Below, one piece after another: positions 53,530 to 63,121 of a DNA stretch of 64,000 nucleotides (positions are counted from its first letter, which is position 1; every line of letters starts with the position of its first letter). The position numbers and the translations under genes were made by a program. The stretch spans positions 1 through 64,000 of the forward strand of contig JAPYVG010000005.1 in the NCBI GenBank assembly GCA_028277025.1, given 5' to 3'. Below the pieces are notes generated by a model that worked only from the letters and a program-made list of their open reading frames with translations, did not search any database and was not told the DNA's origin. The stretch comes from Sulfolobaceae archaeon. GTDB taxonomy: Archaea; Thermoproteota; Thermoprotei_A; Sulfolobales; Sulfolobaceae.

Positions 53530-53799
53530 TTAGTCTTTTACGGTCTCAAGCATTGAAACTATATTCCAAATAGATATTCGAGTGTGAGTTGGCATATTAG
53601 GATCTTGACTTATCTCTTCAAGAATCCCAATTGCGTTTGCCGCCCTAACTGCGGGACTTAAGGATTGATCTTGTAAGTTTCTTATTGCGTCAGTTGCAGC
53701 CCTTCTAATATTTCTAGGTACTCCAGTGTCGTTTACGATCTTCTGCAACATTATTATAGCTTGTTTTATTTTAGCCTCATTGTCGTAAAGAGAAGCCAT
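53530..53799 (-). CDS. UPF0147 family protein
   Basis: 89 residues from ATG 53799 (frame open to 53808). All-helical: [56 protein letters not shown], matching the archaeal UPF0147 family, whose function is unknown. ATG is preceded by GGTGA at five bases. Its start region faces the next gene with about 50 bases between starts. Confidence 0.8.
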   Translation of the reverse strand: MASLYDNEAKIKQAIIMLQKIVNDTGVPRNIRRAATDAIRNLQDQSLSPAVRAANAIGILEEISQDPNMPTHTRISIWNIVSMLETVKD

Positions 53800-53850
53800 T
53801 GATATCACCGAAAAGATATTTTATATTTGAGCTTTTTTAGTTTATTACCT

Positions 53851-54204
53851 ATGAGCAAAGAAGAATCAGTAAAAAAAGCTGCTGAGTTGCTAAGGCAAGG
53901 CGCAACTATGCTTGATATAGCATGTCCGATATGTTATATGCCACTATTTAAACTTAAAAATGGTGACGTGGTTTGTCCCACACATGGAAAAATTTATATT
54001 GTGAAGAACGAGGAGGAAGAAAAGCAGATCACTACGTCTTTAGTTTTAGATAGCCTTGAGAAAGTGTTAGTTAAGGGACTAGAAAATATCTCTAATAAAC
54101 TTAAAGAAAATCCTATGGATGAGGATAGTGTGACTCAGATAATAAGATATTTGGAGGCATTAGAGAGAGTAAGAAGGATTAAAAATTTAGATAAGAATAA
54201 ATAA
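53851..54204 (+). CDS. Sjogren's/scleroderma autoantigen 1-like zinc protein
   Basis: 117 residues. Helix [39 protein letters not shown] holds the zinc site (CPIC ... CPTH) shared with the SSSCA1/p27 family. The C-terminal half is helical ([21 protein letters not shown]). Function unknown. ATG 53851 lies about 25 to 30 bases after ATATTTTATATT, consistent with a leaderless mRNA. The end overlaps tmk (convergent) by 26 bases. Confidence 0.85.
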   Translation: MSKEESVKKAAELLRQGATMLDIACPICYMPLFKLKNGDVVCPTHGKIYIVKNEEEEKQITTSLVLDSLEKVLVKGLENISNKLKENPMDEDSVTQIIRYLEALERVRRIKNLDKNK

Positions 54205-54760
54205 TATTCCATACCTCTTCTACTATTTCGTTTAACTCTCTCTCTGCGTTAATAACCTTGAAATTTCTTTCTTTTCTCGAAAGTTCTAAATATTTTTCTC
54301 TTACTTTTGAAAGAGATAATAATTTTTCTGAGAAATTGAATTTATCTACTTTTCCTCTAAGTCTTTCTAATGCTGTTTCAGGCTTTATATCAAGCAAAAT
54401 TACTATGTCTGGTTTAGGAAAATTAGAGTTAATTAGCCTTATCCACTCTTCATCAACTCCTAATACTGATTGATATGCAATCGTTGAATGTATATATCTA
54501 TCCATTAATATTATGTCGTAACCTTCCTTTAATATCCAGTTAATGTGGAAAGCCCTATCAGCACTAAAAAGTAATGTCAGTGCAATGGGATCCTTCCAGC
54601 CCAGTTTTTCTATAAGAGACGTGATCTCTTTAGTAAAAGGTTCTTGCGTGAGTAGTACTTTTTTTCTATTACCTATTATTTTTACTATTCTCTCAAAGAC
54701 TAATTTAGCTATAGTGGTTTTGCCAGAACCATCTATTCCTTCAAATGAAATAATTAACAT
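54179..54760 (-). CDS. tmk: Thymidylate kinase
   Basis: 193 residues. P-loop [18 protein letters not shown] (usual TMPK form), [21 protein letters not shown] for dTMP binding, and a lid region with [10 protein letters not shown]. Phosphorylates dTMP to dTDP. ATG 54760 overlaps the upstream Clp1 gene by seven bases, so they are one operon. Confidence 0.92.
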   Translation of the reverse strand: MLIISFEGIDGSGKTTIAKLVFERIVKIIGNRKKVLLTQEPFTKEITSLIEKLGWKDPIALTLLFSADRAFHINWILKEGYDIILMDRYIHSTIAYQSVLGVDEEWIRLINSNFPKPDIVILLDIKPETALERLRGKVDKFNFSEKLLSLSKVREKYLELSRKERNFKVINAERELNEIVEEVWNIIYSYLNF

Positions 54761-55833
54761 TTGTTAAACTTCACCCTTACCTCTTCGTACTTTTCATTTA
54801 AAGCTATATTACTTAATATTACACCGTCTACCTGCTTTACTGGAGTTTGTATTTTTACTATACCATCACCTTCATTAATATCTCTTATTATTCCAGCCCC
54901 CACTACTTTTCCTTTATAAGTCAATCCTACTAACAATCCTCTTAATGTGTTTCTATCAATATAATATCCCTCACAAGGTAATTCTGGAATTAACTGTAAT
55001 AACTCACCCCAACTGTTTATTATATTATTAAATTTTGGAATACCAAACACTTTTCGGATGTCAATACTTACTAAGTCTGCTTTTTCGAAATACTTTTTAT
55101 ACTTATTTTTTCGGTATTCTTTTCTCTTACTCCTAGTCCTATCTGTCTGGAGGGGAAATTTCTTTATTTGGATGCTCCTTTTACGTACCTCATCTGGCAA
55201 AGAATTATAAATATGTTCGTCAAAAATCACTATAAAATCTGGGTCAAATAAACTAATTAATTCCATTTTATGCCTATATGCATGAAATCCTTTAATCCAC
55301 CCATCTGTGTCAATAACCTTTAATCTTTCATTGTATCTTTCTGTTAATCTTAGTGTTAAAGAGATATGAAGTCTCGGATTAGTAGAAGGAGTTATACTTC
55401 CAAAAAACTCAATTTCTGAGTAATTTCTTTCATCTAATTTTAAGCTAAATCCGTGAAAAAGTGTTGACGACACAAAGGTTGGTAAGAAAAGTGAGGATTG
55501 TCCTACATCCGCATCCGTAATTAATCCTTTTCTGTGTATGTTTATTAACATATTAGAAAAGTAGGTCTTGCCAGAGTTTATATCACCTAAAACTATAATT
55601 TTCCCATATAATTGATTGGCAATATTATGCCAGTTTAGAGTTTGATATTCTGCTATTATTTTACAGTTTGTATCTATGTCAGAGTCCTTGATTGTTGTTA
55701 ATGTATAAGTATTATCATCATTTATTTCAATTTTTTCATTAACCTCAATTCCAGATATAATAGCTGTTCCTTGTTTTATTGAAACTAAACAAGGTCCTTT
55801 AATTATTACATCTTTATTAGCTTCTATCCTCAT
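54754..55833 (-). CDS. Clp1/Grc3-type polynucleotide 5'-hydroxyl kinase
   Basis: 359 residues. Walker A VLGDINSGKTYFSNML (near residue 88), LITDADVGQSSLFLP and IDTDGWIKGFHAYRHKMEL, the motif set of archaeal polynucleotide kinases related to eukaryotic Clp1 and Grc3. C-terminal beta domain. Acts on RNA or DNA 5' ends, possibly in tRNA or rRNA processing. Starts 17 bases inside the preceding gene and overlaps tmk. Confidence 0.85.
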   Translation of the reverse strand: MRIEANKDVIIKGPCLVSIKQGTAIISGIEVNEKIEINDDNTYTLTTIKDSDIDTNCKIIAEYQTLNWHNIANQLYGKIIVLGDINSGKTYFSNMLINIHRKGLITDADVGQSSLFLPTFVSSTLFHGFSLKLDERNYSEIEFFGSITPSTNPRLHISLTLRLTERYNERLKVIDTDGWIKGFHAYRHKMELISLFDPDFIVIFDEHIYNSLPDEVRKRSIQIKKFPLQTDRTRSKRKEYRKNKYKKYFEKADLVSIDIRKVFGIPKFNNIINSWGELLQLIPELPCEGYYIDRNTLRGLLVGLTYKGKVVGAGIIRDINEGDGIVKIQTPVKQVDGVILSNIALNEKYEEVRVKFNKC

Positions 55834-56365
55834 ATAATGTTGCCCTTAAAGCTATAATGTATGCTGCCCTTATATCACGATCTTTTATATTAATAAACGG
55901 ATTCTTCAAACTACTTCTTTCCTCTTTTACAATTTTAGCATTTTCAAATTTCATTTTTACTATCCTATATGTTAATTCTCCTAATTTATTGCCACCTCCT
56001 ATTCCTATAATTACTTTTTTGTGTGGGTATTTACGTATAATTTTCTCTAATTCATCATTAATGGAGAGTAAATTACAAGCCTTGCTCTCTATTAATTCCC
56101 CATCTCCTACAACGGCTATAGATAAGTTATTCTCATCATTAGTATCTATTCCGATTAATAGTTCATTAAATTCATCTTTGTCCCTAACTTTACATACTAA
56201 ATATCCCATTAAATTATCAATACTTCCCAGTTTATTTACTATCTCGTCGTTAATTAATATCTCGCCGTCATTATCGGAGATTTTTATCCCCAATTTCTTT
56301 GCTTCTTTAAGGATTTGATAAAAGTACTTAGGACTAGAAACTCTTACTGTTACTTTTTTTACCAC
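55817..56365 (-). CDS. RNase H-like-fold protein, function unknown
   Basis: 182 residues from GTG 56365, giving MVKKVTVRVSSPKYF; the frame is open to 56443, with ATG at 56377. A RuvC/YqgF-like pattern is visible: LLIGIDTNDENNLSIAVVGDG, VIIGIGGGNKLGELTYRIV and DRDIRAAYIIALRATLYE, like the C-terminal part of DUF460. Probably nucleic-acid related. It precedes the Clp1 gene, overlapping it by 17 bases. The GTG start is favoured by a TATA (56388-56396) 25 bases upstream. Confidence 0.6.
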   Translation of the reverse strand: MVKKVTVRVSSPKYFYQILKEAKKLGIKISDNDGEILINDEIVNKLGSIDNLMGYLVCKVRDKDEFNELLIGIDTNDENNLSIAVVGDGELIESKACNLLSINDELEKIIRKYPHKKVIIGIGGGNKLGELTYRIVKMKFENAKIVKEERSSLKNPFINIKDRDIRAAYIIALRATLYEDRS

Positions 56366-56397
56366 ATATAATATCATATTTTCGAGGATTATAAAGA

Positions 56398-56919
56398 TTG
56401 AGAATAAGCGAGTTCCTATTTCAGAAAGGTAGGCTAATATCACTTTACGGGTTAGCCGGAACTGGGAAGACTAATATCGCGCTGCAAGTCTTGATCGAAG
56501 TGGGTAAGGGCATTTTTATTTCTACTGAGGGATCAGCTTATGAAGCAAGGTTAGAAAAATTAAAAGGGTTACGTAATGCCTTGTTTACTAACGTTAATTC
56601 TATTTTAGAATTAATAACTTCGATAATTAAGTCATCTACTACTGATCTAATAATTATTGATTCAATAAACTCCTTCTATAGACTTAGTAGAAGGAAAAAA
56701 GACATTGAATATCCATTAATCCTTTTAAAGTCCTTTTCAGAAAATGGTGGTAAAGTCCTTTTAATATGGCAGATGTCATGGAATAATAAGGTGAGCGGAG
56801 AGAAGTTTATGAGAAAATTCTCAGATGATGTACTTAGGATTTCTAGAGGCGAAATAATAGGTAATTTAAGGGTTTGTAAGTTCAAAATAACTGAAAGGGG
56901 AGTATTAGGTTGTCTCTAG
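56398..56919 (+). CDS. RadA/RecA-superfamily paralogue (aRadC/RadB-like)
   Basis: 173 residues, shorter than RadA. Walker [18 protein letters not shown] near residue 20, [15 protein letters not shown], Walker [14 protein letters not shown], and [11 protein letters not shown]. No N-terminal DNA-binding HhH domain is present. TTG 56398 lies about 26 bases after ATATAATAT (56366-56374). Likely helper of RadA recombinase or repair; not proven. Overlaps carS by 10 bases. Confidence 0.8.
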   Translation: MRISEFLFQKGRLISLYGLAGTGKTNIALQVLIEVGKGIFISTEGSAYEARLEKLKGLRNALFTNVNSILELITSIIKSSTTDLIIIDSINSFYRLSRRKKDIEYPLILLKSFSENGGKVLLIWQMSWNNKVSGEKFMRKFSDDVLRISRGEIIGNLRVCKFKITERGVLGCL

Positions 56920-57410
56920 TGATAGAATTCATCTTAGCAATAATTTATTACATACCGGCATTAGTAGCTAATGGAAGCGCTCCATTTATAAAAAAGGGAA
57001 CTCCAATAGATTTTGGTAAAAGGCTATGGGATGGTAAGAGGATTTTAGGTGATGGTAAAACTTTTGAAGGTCTTTTGATTGCTCTAACATTCGGGGAAAC
57101 AGTGTCGATAATTATGGCCAAATTTTTGGGAAATCAATGGGTGATAATTGGCTTTTTTGAAAGTCTTGGGGCAATGCTAGGGGATATGTTAGGTGCTTTC
57201 ATAAAACGTAGACTGGGACTAGAAAGAGGAGCTAGAGCTCCGATATTAGATCAATTAGATTTTATTTTTGGAGCCACTCTAGTACTATTAATTTTTAGAG
57301 TTTCACTAACTGTATACCAATTCCTTGAGATAATGGCTATAGCTATAGTACTTCATATGTTTACTAACTATGTAGCTTTTCGATTAAAAATAAAAAGTGT
57401 CCCGTGGTAG
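56910..57410 (+). CDS. carS: CDP-archaeol synthase
   Basis: 166 residues, integral membrane protein with five hydrophobic segments. Joins CTP to unsaturated archaetidic acid in archaeal ether-lipid synthesis. Conserved loop [18 protein letters not shown] and the cytoplasmic [28 protein letters not shown] are the family signature (former DUF46). TTG at 56910 inside the RadA-paralogue end. Confidence 0.92.
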   Translation: MSLVIEFILAIIYYIPALVANGSAPFIKKGTPIDFGKRLWDGKRILGDGKTFEGLLIALTFGETVSIIMAKFLGNQWVIIGFFESLGAMLGDMLGAFIKRRLGLERGARAPILDQLDFIFGATLVLLIFRVSLTVYQFLEIMAIAIVLHMFTNYVAFRLKIKSVPW

Positions 57411-57418
57411 TTAATATT

Positions 57419-57760
57419 ATGCCTAAAAAAGGTAGTGAGAAGACATTTTCTATAATTAATAACGTTTATACTGTAATCATTCTAATAATTATTATGGGTG
57501 TAGCTATACTAGGCGCAATAGCTTTCCCTTATTATGTTTCCCCAATAACTTATTCTAACGGCGGTTCACCTCAAGGAGCAAGTATAGCTGTTTTAGCGTC
57601 ACTTATAATCATGGGATTAATAATAGGTGTCTATTTCGTAGAAAATAAAAATTATGAAGTAGGAGGTCTTGTTTTAGTTTTCACTTTAATTATAATTGCT
57701 ATGTACGTGTGGGTAGCTTATGGCGCTTCAGCGGTAAAGTTTATATTTAACATAAGTTAA
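57419..57760 (+). CDS. Membrane protein with three helices, unknown
   Basis: 113 residues from ATG 57419 (GTG 57404 also in frame). Hydrophobic segments at about 15-38, 53-75 and 82-103. A basic N-terminus (MPKKGSEK) and the extracytoplasmic turn YYVSPITYSNGGSP. No family recognised. Overlaps or adjoins carS and precedes a small soluble gene after 16 bases. Confidence 0.65.
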   Translation: MPKKGSEKTFSIINNVYTVIILIIIMGVAILGAIAFPYYVSPITYSNGGSPQGASIAVLASLIIMGLIIGVYFVENKNYEVGGLVLVFTLIIIAMYVWVAYGASAVKFIFNIS

Positions 57761-57776
57761 AAAGGTGTGAGAGTGT

Positions 57777-58001
57777 ATGGAGCCCATTAAAATAAAACTT
57801 TCTAGTGGTAGAGAAGTAATATTAGATGAAGATGCAATAAAGGTTCTTAACGAATATGTTAGGACACAAATGACATTAGAACAACTAGCTAAAAGGTTGA
57901 ATTTAGCTAATTGGGAAGAGGCGTACGAATTAGTAAAACAAGTCCCAGCTTTTGTTATGTGGACTCCGCTGCCCATTCTAAAGAAACTGAAACAAACTTA
58001 A
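57777..58001 (+). CDS. Small conserved-looking helical protein, unknown
   Basis: 74 residues: IKIKLSSGREVILDEDAIKVL, then helices EQLAKRLNLANWEEAYELVKQ. The helix-turn-helix-like LEQLAKRLNLANWEEAYELV could bind nucleic acid, but this is weak. ATG 57777 after a gap of 16 bases. Ends four bases into the convergent mcm gene. Confidence 0.6.
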   Translation: MEPIKIKLSSGREVILDEDAIKVLNEYVRTQMTLEQLAKRLNLANWEEAYELVKQVPAFVMWTPLPILKKLKQT

Positions 58002-60067
58002 ACTTTTCTATAACATTCTGGTTTAGACTCATATATCAAACCCTGTTTCCTCATATCGCTTATCAGTTTTTCAACACTACCCTTATCTATTCCAATTCCC
58101 TCAGCTTCCTTAATGATGTCCCTAACTTTAGCGCATTCATTTGACGAGGATAATGTATCGATTATTTCTAGAATCTTAGCCATTTTCTCTCTTGCACTCT
58201 TAGGTTTGCCAGTCATTATAGTATCTATGTCAATTTTTCCAGATTCTACGTCCAATCCCACTTGTTCTAGGAAAATCCTCATTATATTTATAGCCCTTTC
58301 TGCATCTTCTTTTGTAACCTCACTTTTTAATGCCATCTTAGCATAAGCCTCCGAAATTCTGATTAAAGCTTCTAATTGCCTTGGTGTGATTATTATTGGA
58401 GAGTCTGCACTTTCAGAGCTCTTCCTTCTCATTTCTACAAAGAAATCTAGTAGTAGTTTCTTTGCCTCTTCAGTAAGCCTTGGTTGTATATTCTTTCTAG
58501 CGTACGCAATATATTTTTTTAACAAATCAACATCAATTATTGACATTTCTTGAGTTTTCCCAGCGTGGACATTTAAAATGTGAGACGCTAACATTTGGTC
58601 CTCTTCCCCAGGCTTATCTATTAGTATGAAAATTAGATCAAATCTAGATAGTATGGTTGGTGGTAAATTAATGTTCTCAGAAAGTCCCTTCTCTGGAATA
58701 TATCTTCCGAGTTTTGGATTGCCAGCTGCTATTACGGTAGCTCTAGCGTTTAGTTTTGCCACTATCCCAGCCTTAGCTATTGATACCGTTTGCTGTTCCA
58801 TAGCTTCATGTATTGCAACTCTATCCTCATCTCTCATTTTGTCGATCTCATCAATTACAGCAACACCTCCGTCAGCCAGTACTAAAGCCCCTGCTTCTAA
58901 GTAATAATCGCCAGTATTCTTATCCCTAGTGACAGTGGCAGTTAATCCCGCTGCTGTAGAACCCTTACCAGTAGTATAAACTGCTCTTGGTGCTGCTCTT
59001 GCAGCAAATTGTAACATTTGTGATTTTGCGGTTCCTGGATCACCAATAATCAAAATGTGGATATCTCCCCTAATTCTGGTACCGTCTTGCAAAACCTTTG
59101 GAACTCCGCCAAATAATGCCAAGGCTATTGCCTCCTTAATCTCCCAATGGCCATAAATTGAAGGTGCTATTGATGTTATTATTCTTTCTCTTATCCATGG
59201 ATCTTTAGATAGTTCTTTTATCTTCTTCTCATCTTCCTCTGATATTTTAACTTCATCAAGTACCTTTTGAGATATCTCTATACTATTAGCCTTAAGATAC
59301 ATGTCAAATACCGCTTTACTACCTCTTTTTATTTGTGAATCCTTCTTTATCTCTAATATTCCAACTACTTTAACCCTATCACCTGGTCTCGCTGTATCTA
59401 CTAAATCATCTTCAAGAATTATCTCTAATTGCCTAGGCAATTGACCAGGTGGTATTTCCTCTGGCCTCTCTTGTAAAATGGCTTTTTGCCAGTCGATGAA
59501 TTCAGATTTATCTTCAATGAGTTTAAATTGCCCTGCCTTTCCACAAGCTGGACAAGTGGAAGGCACTTCAATTATTTCTCCCATCTCTCCCTCCGGTGGC
59601 CATACGAATTCTTGCATACAATCTGGGTTTAAATGTTGGAATGTTGCTTTACTTAGTCTTTCTTTTACTGGAGTTTCCTTTACTAATATGCCTTCTATAG
59701 CAACCAGTTTCCCTGCATCACTGCTCCTTATCTTTCTTAATTCTATAACTCTAGGTACATTAGTAAGTCTGATATGAACATTCTTTATTTCTTCCTGATA
59801 AGAGGGATCTTTTTCTATTATGTAATCATAAAGTCTTCTCTCTAGAATTGGTAAAATTTCTTTCGGAGAATTTATTATCTTTGTAGCTAATTGCTGATTA
59901 AATGAAAATAAGTCTGAAAAGTTAATATAAACACTCTTCTTCCTATAAGCTATAATCTCATTTATCTGCAATAGATAAGGGTTCTTACCTTTTTCATCCC
60001 TAAAAGTATTTATAAATTCTAAGAAAAGTTCGCCGTAATCAACTTGCTGAGTTTCCAAATAACTCAC
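57998..60067 (-). CDS. mcm: MCM replicative helicase
   Basis: 689 residues. N-terminal DNA-binding and zinc domain (STCPACGKAGQF), AAA+ core with Walker A IIGDPGTAKSQML, Walker B LADGGVAVIDEIDKM, arginine-finger SRFDLIFIL and C-terminal winged helix. GTG at 60067. It starts 29 bases inside gins23, as the known Sulfolobus operon does. Hexameric 3'-5' helicase. Confidence 0.96.
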   Translation of the reverse strand: MSYLETQQVDYGELFLEFINTFRDEKGKNPYLLQINEIIAYRKKSVYINFSDLFSFNQQLATKIINSPKEILPILERRLYDYIIEKDPSYQEEIKNVHIRLTNVPRVIELRKIRSSDAGKLVAIEGILVKETPVKERLSKATFQHLNPDCMQEFVWPPEGEMGEIIEVPSTCPACGKAGQFKLIEDKSEFIDWQKAILQERPEEIPPGQLPRQLEIILEDDLVDTARPGDRVKVVGILEIKKDSQIKRGSKAVFDMYLKANSIEISQKVLDEVKISEEDEKKIKELSKDPWIRERIITSIAPSIYGHWEIKEAIALALFGGVPKVLQDGTRIRGDIHILIIGDPGTAKSQMLQFAARAAPRAVYTTGKGSTAAGLTATVTRDKNTGDYYLEAGALVLADGGVAVIDEIDKMRDEDRVAIHEAMEQQTVSIAKAGIVAKLNARATVIAAGNPKLGRYIPEKGLSENINLPPTILSRFDLIFILIDKPGEEDQMLASHILNVHAGKTQEMSIIDVDLLKKYIAYARKNIQPRLTEEAKKLLLDFFVEMRRKSSESADSPIIITPRQLEALIRISEAYAKMALKSEVTKEDAERAINIMRIFLEQVGLDVESGKIDIDTIMTGKPKSAREKMAKILEIIDTLSSSNECAKVRDIIKEAEGIGIDKGSVEKLISDMRKQGLIYESKPECYRKV

Positions 60068-60584
60068 CTATCCCCTTTTCAATAACATATTTTACCATTT
60101 TGAAAACTAAAATCTCTTCCCCCGTCATTTTATCTAACACGTTCTGGTCATTAATGCCTAAAAAAGCAAGCTGTATTATCTTCCTTATTCTAATTGATAC
60201 TATCTCGTTTATAAATTGATCAACTTTTCTTAACTGATCTAATGCGCTTAAATCTCTAGAGTTTTTTAAATTGTTTCTTAATATTTTAACCCTTTGATAA
60301 AAGTCTTTAGGGAGCTTGACGAGTGATGCGGGCGTGGAAACCGTTTGCCTCTCCTGAAATAATATCTTTCCCAGCTCATCTAACGTAACTACGTCAAGGA
60401 TTCTGACTACGTTTTTATTTTCTAGAGTTTCAGCAAGCCATAAGTGAGCTTCGTCTTCACTTCCTTTGCTCAACGAAATTTCTTCAAATCCGTCATCAAA
60501 AGGGCCCCAATCGTCAAGAACCATTATCTTTTTCTTTGTAAAGCTTTCAATACGTTCAAGTGCTTTAAGCTTAATATTAATCAT
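60039..60584 (-). CDS. gins23: GINS complex subunit (Gins23)
   Basis: 181 residues. Helical GINS A-domain features: LVKLPKDFYQRVKILRNNLK and KVDQFINEIVSIRIRKIIQLAF, preceded by a beta domain (MVLDDWGPFDDG). In S. solfataricus gins23 is next to mcm and binds MCM; the same arrangement here supports the call. Gins15 would be elsewhere. Confidence 0.82.
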   Translation of the reverse strand: MINIKLKALERIESFTKKKIMVLDDWGPFDDGFEEISLSKGSEDEAHLWLAETLENKNVVRILDVVTLDELGKILFQERQTVSTPASLVKLPKDFYQRVKILRNNLKNSRDLSALDQLRKVDQFINEIVSIRIRKIIQLAFLGINDQNVLDKMTGEEILVFKMVKYVIEKGIGELFGNSAS

Positions 60585-60618
60585 AATTATTTAGTTAATC
60601 CGTAACCTTATAAAACAT

Positions 60619-61125
60619 ATGAGCGTTGAGATACCTAAATTGCTTTTAACTGTTAAGAAGAATAAAGAGAATAAATGTATAATTGAGATTTTGAATAGAA
60701 TTTTCATAAAAGATCTTAATGCTAAGGCTGAGGAAGTAGTAAAAAATGTAATTCTGTTATATACCTCTTTAAGCCCTATGGAAGCTTACGGCTTATTATA
60801 TTCAGCCCCTCCTTCGTGTGTTGCAAAAATATTTCCCATAGAGCATGTAATTAACTCTATTAATGAGGATGAAATTATAAGGGAAGTCACTCAGATTTCT
60901 AAAAATAAAATTAAAGGTTCTTTTTATGTTGATTGTTATTCTAGGGGAGCTAAGGTAGATTGTAGAGAGATAGAAATAGGAATAGGTATAGGGCTAAGGG
61001 ATGTCGCAAAGGTTAATTTCTCTAATCCAGATATTATAATAACTATAAATGTAGTTAAAGATAAGGCTTTTGTTTCTTATATTAAAAAGGGACAGGAAAA
61101 AGTTTCGGTTAACTCTCTCAGTTAA
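60619..61125 (+). CDS. THUMP-domain protein
   Basis: 168 residues, THUMP fold in the second half: KGSFYVDCYSRGAKVDCREIEIGIG and ITINVVKDKAFVSYIKKG, resembling the RNA-binding domain of Tan1 and tRNA modification enzymes, but without a fused catalytic domain. Probably helps a tRNA-modifying enzyme. Divergent from gins23, 34 bases apart. Confidence 0.78.
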   Translation: MSVEIPKLLLTVKKNKENKCIIEILNRIFIKDLNAKAEEVVKNVILLYTSLSPMEAYGLLYSAPPSCVAKIFPIEHVINSINEDEIIREVTQISKNKIKGSFYVDCYSRGAKVDCREIEIGIGIGLRDVAKVNFSNPDIIITINVVKDKAFVSYIKKGQEKVSVNSLS

Positions 61126-61159
61126 AATATATAGTAATACTACATAAAATAACGATTAG

Positions 61160-62431
61160 GTGAAAGTTTTGGAAAACATTAGAGATCTAATTGAAAGTAC
61201 TATTAATGGTTATACAGTATTTGACAGAAGTAAGGTGTTGAACCCAGACTATGTGCCAAGAAACTTACCGCATAGGCAAGACCAGATTAAGGAGCTTAGT
61301 ATAATGTTTAAAGACGTTATAGTATCACCAGGGAATACCTCTGTTAGGTCTGTAATTTTAGGAAGAACTGGGACTGGGAAAACAGTAACGTCAAAGAAGT
61401 TCGGGGAAGAGTTCGAAAAGATAGCCAATGAGAAAGGTATCAAATTAAAGTATGTTCATATTAACTGTCATAGGCAAAGGACGTTATACTTAATGTTGAT
61501 GGAAATTGCCCAAAACCTAAGATTACAATTACCAAATAGGGGGTTATCTTCACAAGAAACTTTCAAACTCATATATGATTACTTAGAAAAGAAGAACATT
61601 CATTTAATTTTAGCATTGGATGAGTTCGATTACTTTATAAGCACATCACCAGTAGAAGACATATACTTTCTAGTTAGAGTTTATGACGAATTAAACGTGA
61701 ATGTAAAGAGGATACATTATATTTTCATCGTTAGAGAAATAACGAGTCTATCGGGTTTAGATAAAAGTATTAAGGATCATATTCTTAAAAATATCATAGA
61801 ATTTCCTCCGTATAATTCAAATCAGTTATATGATATTCTTATAGACAGGGTTATTAACGAGAAAGCCTTTAAGGAGAATGCCGTAATGGATGAGGCTATA
61901 AGGTTTATTGCGGACATTCATGGTGTAGATAAGGGTGGAAGCGGTAATGCAAGATTAGCAATAGAAACCTTAGAACTAGCTGGTAAGATAGCTGATAGTG
62001 AGAACTCTCCGATAGTCACGATTGACCATGCAAAAAAGGCTAATTCTAAAATTAATCCGGAGCTTAGCCTAATAATTGATACGATTAAAGACTTAGAGCT
62101 TCACCAATTATTATTGTTAAAGAGTGTCATTTCTCTTCAAAGAAGGGAAGGATTAGATTTCTTCCCTATGGGTAAAGTTGAAGAGGAGTACAGATATATT
62201 AGTAAGACTTTGGGTGAAGAGCCAAGAAGACATACTCAAGTATTTGAAAACATTAGGAAGTTAAAGCTAATGGGGCTGATAAACACGAGACAAAGCGGTA
62301 AAGGCATGAGAGGTAGAACTACTTTAATTTCACTTCCAATCCCAATATCAAATGAACTAGAGGAACTAATAGATAAAGAAATAAGGGGGAGATTAGGCAA
62401 TAGAGGAGCTACTAACTCCAACAGCATTTAA
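61160..62431 (+). CDS. orc1-2: Orc1-2 (Cdc6-2) replication/damage-response initiator-type protein
   Basis: 423 residues. AAA+ domain with Walker A SVILGRTGTGKTVTSKKF and Walker B LILALDEFDYF, sensor-2 region GSGNARLAIETLELAGK, and a C-terminal winged helix. The neighbours (gins23, mcm) match S. solfataricus SSO0771 and relatives. In S. islandicus the Orc1-2 protein is a DNA-damage transcription regulator rather than an origin initiator. GTG 61160 or TTG 61169 can start it; TATA-like AAAATATATAG near 61129. No ORB-type origin repeat is visible next to it. Confidence 0.85.
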   Translation: MKVLENIRDLIESTINGYTVFDRSKVLNPDYVPRNLPHRQDQIKELSIMFKDVIVSPGNTSVRSVILGRTGTGKTVTSKKFGEEFEKIANEKGIKLKYVHINCHRQRTLYLMLMEIAQNLRLQLPNRGLSSQETFKLIYDYLEKKNIHLILALDEFDYFISTSPVEDIYFLVRVYDELNVNVKRIHYIFIVREITSLSGLDKSIKDHILKNIIEFPPYNSNQLYDILIDRVINEKAFKENAVMDEAIRFIADIHGVDKGGSGNARLAIETLELAGKIADSENSPIVTIDHAKKANSKINPELSLIIDTIKDLELHQLLLLKSVISLQRREGLDFFPMGKVEEEYRYISKTLGEEPRRHTQVFENIRKLKLMGLINTRQSGKGMRGRTTLISLPIPISNELEELIDKEIRGRLGNRGATNSNSI

Positions 62432-62650
62432 AGTTCTTAGAATATTATTTAAATTTGGAGAAATAAATATAACTAAACTGTCAAAAGAGACTAAAATTAA
62501 ATACTCTACTTTAGAGAGGATTATAAGGATTTTGGAAGAGAAAAAAATAGTAGAAGTAATAGAGGCTGATAGGTCTAAAATCATAAGATTAAACTATGAA
62601 AACCCCAAAGTAGTAATATTAAAAAACCTCTTTGAAGAACTTGAGAATAT

Positions 62651-62654
<4 letters not shown>
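62400..62654 (+). CDS. Small winged-helix protein, inferred AUA start
   Basis: 84 residues: [28 protein letters not shown], then [32 protein letters not shown], a winged helix. It ends with TGA at 62652-62654 and overlaps moaC by four bases (ATGA). The frame opens just after a stop (TAG) and contains no ATG, GTG or TTG upstream of the domain; ATA 62400 is the only plausible initiator. A GGGGGAG stretch precedes it. Its start lies inside orc1-2, so translation may be coupled. Too short for usual thresholds. Confidence 0.6.

Positions 62655-63121
<467 letters not shown>

Noticed and set aside
55857..56318. 153-codon plus-strand ORF
   Set aside because: It is antisense to the RNase H-like gene; a hydrophobic, serine-rich composition is typical of the complement of A/T-rich coding DNA.
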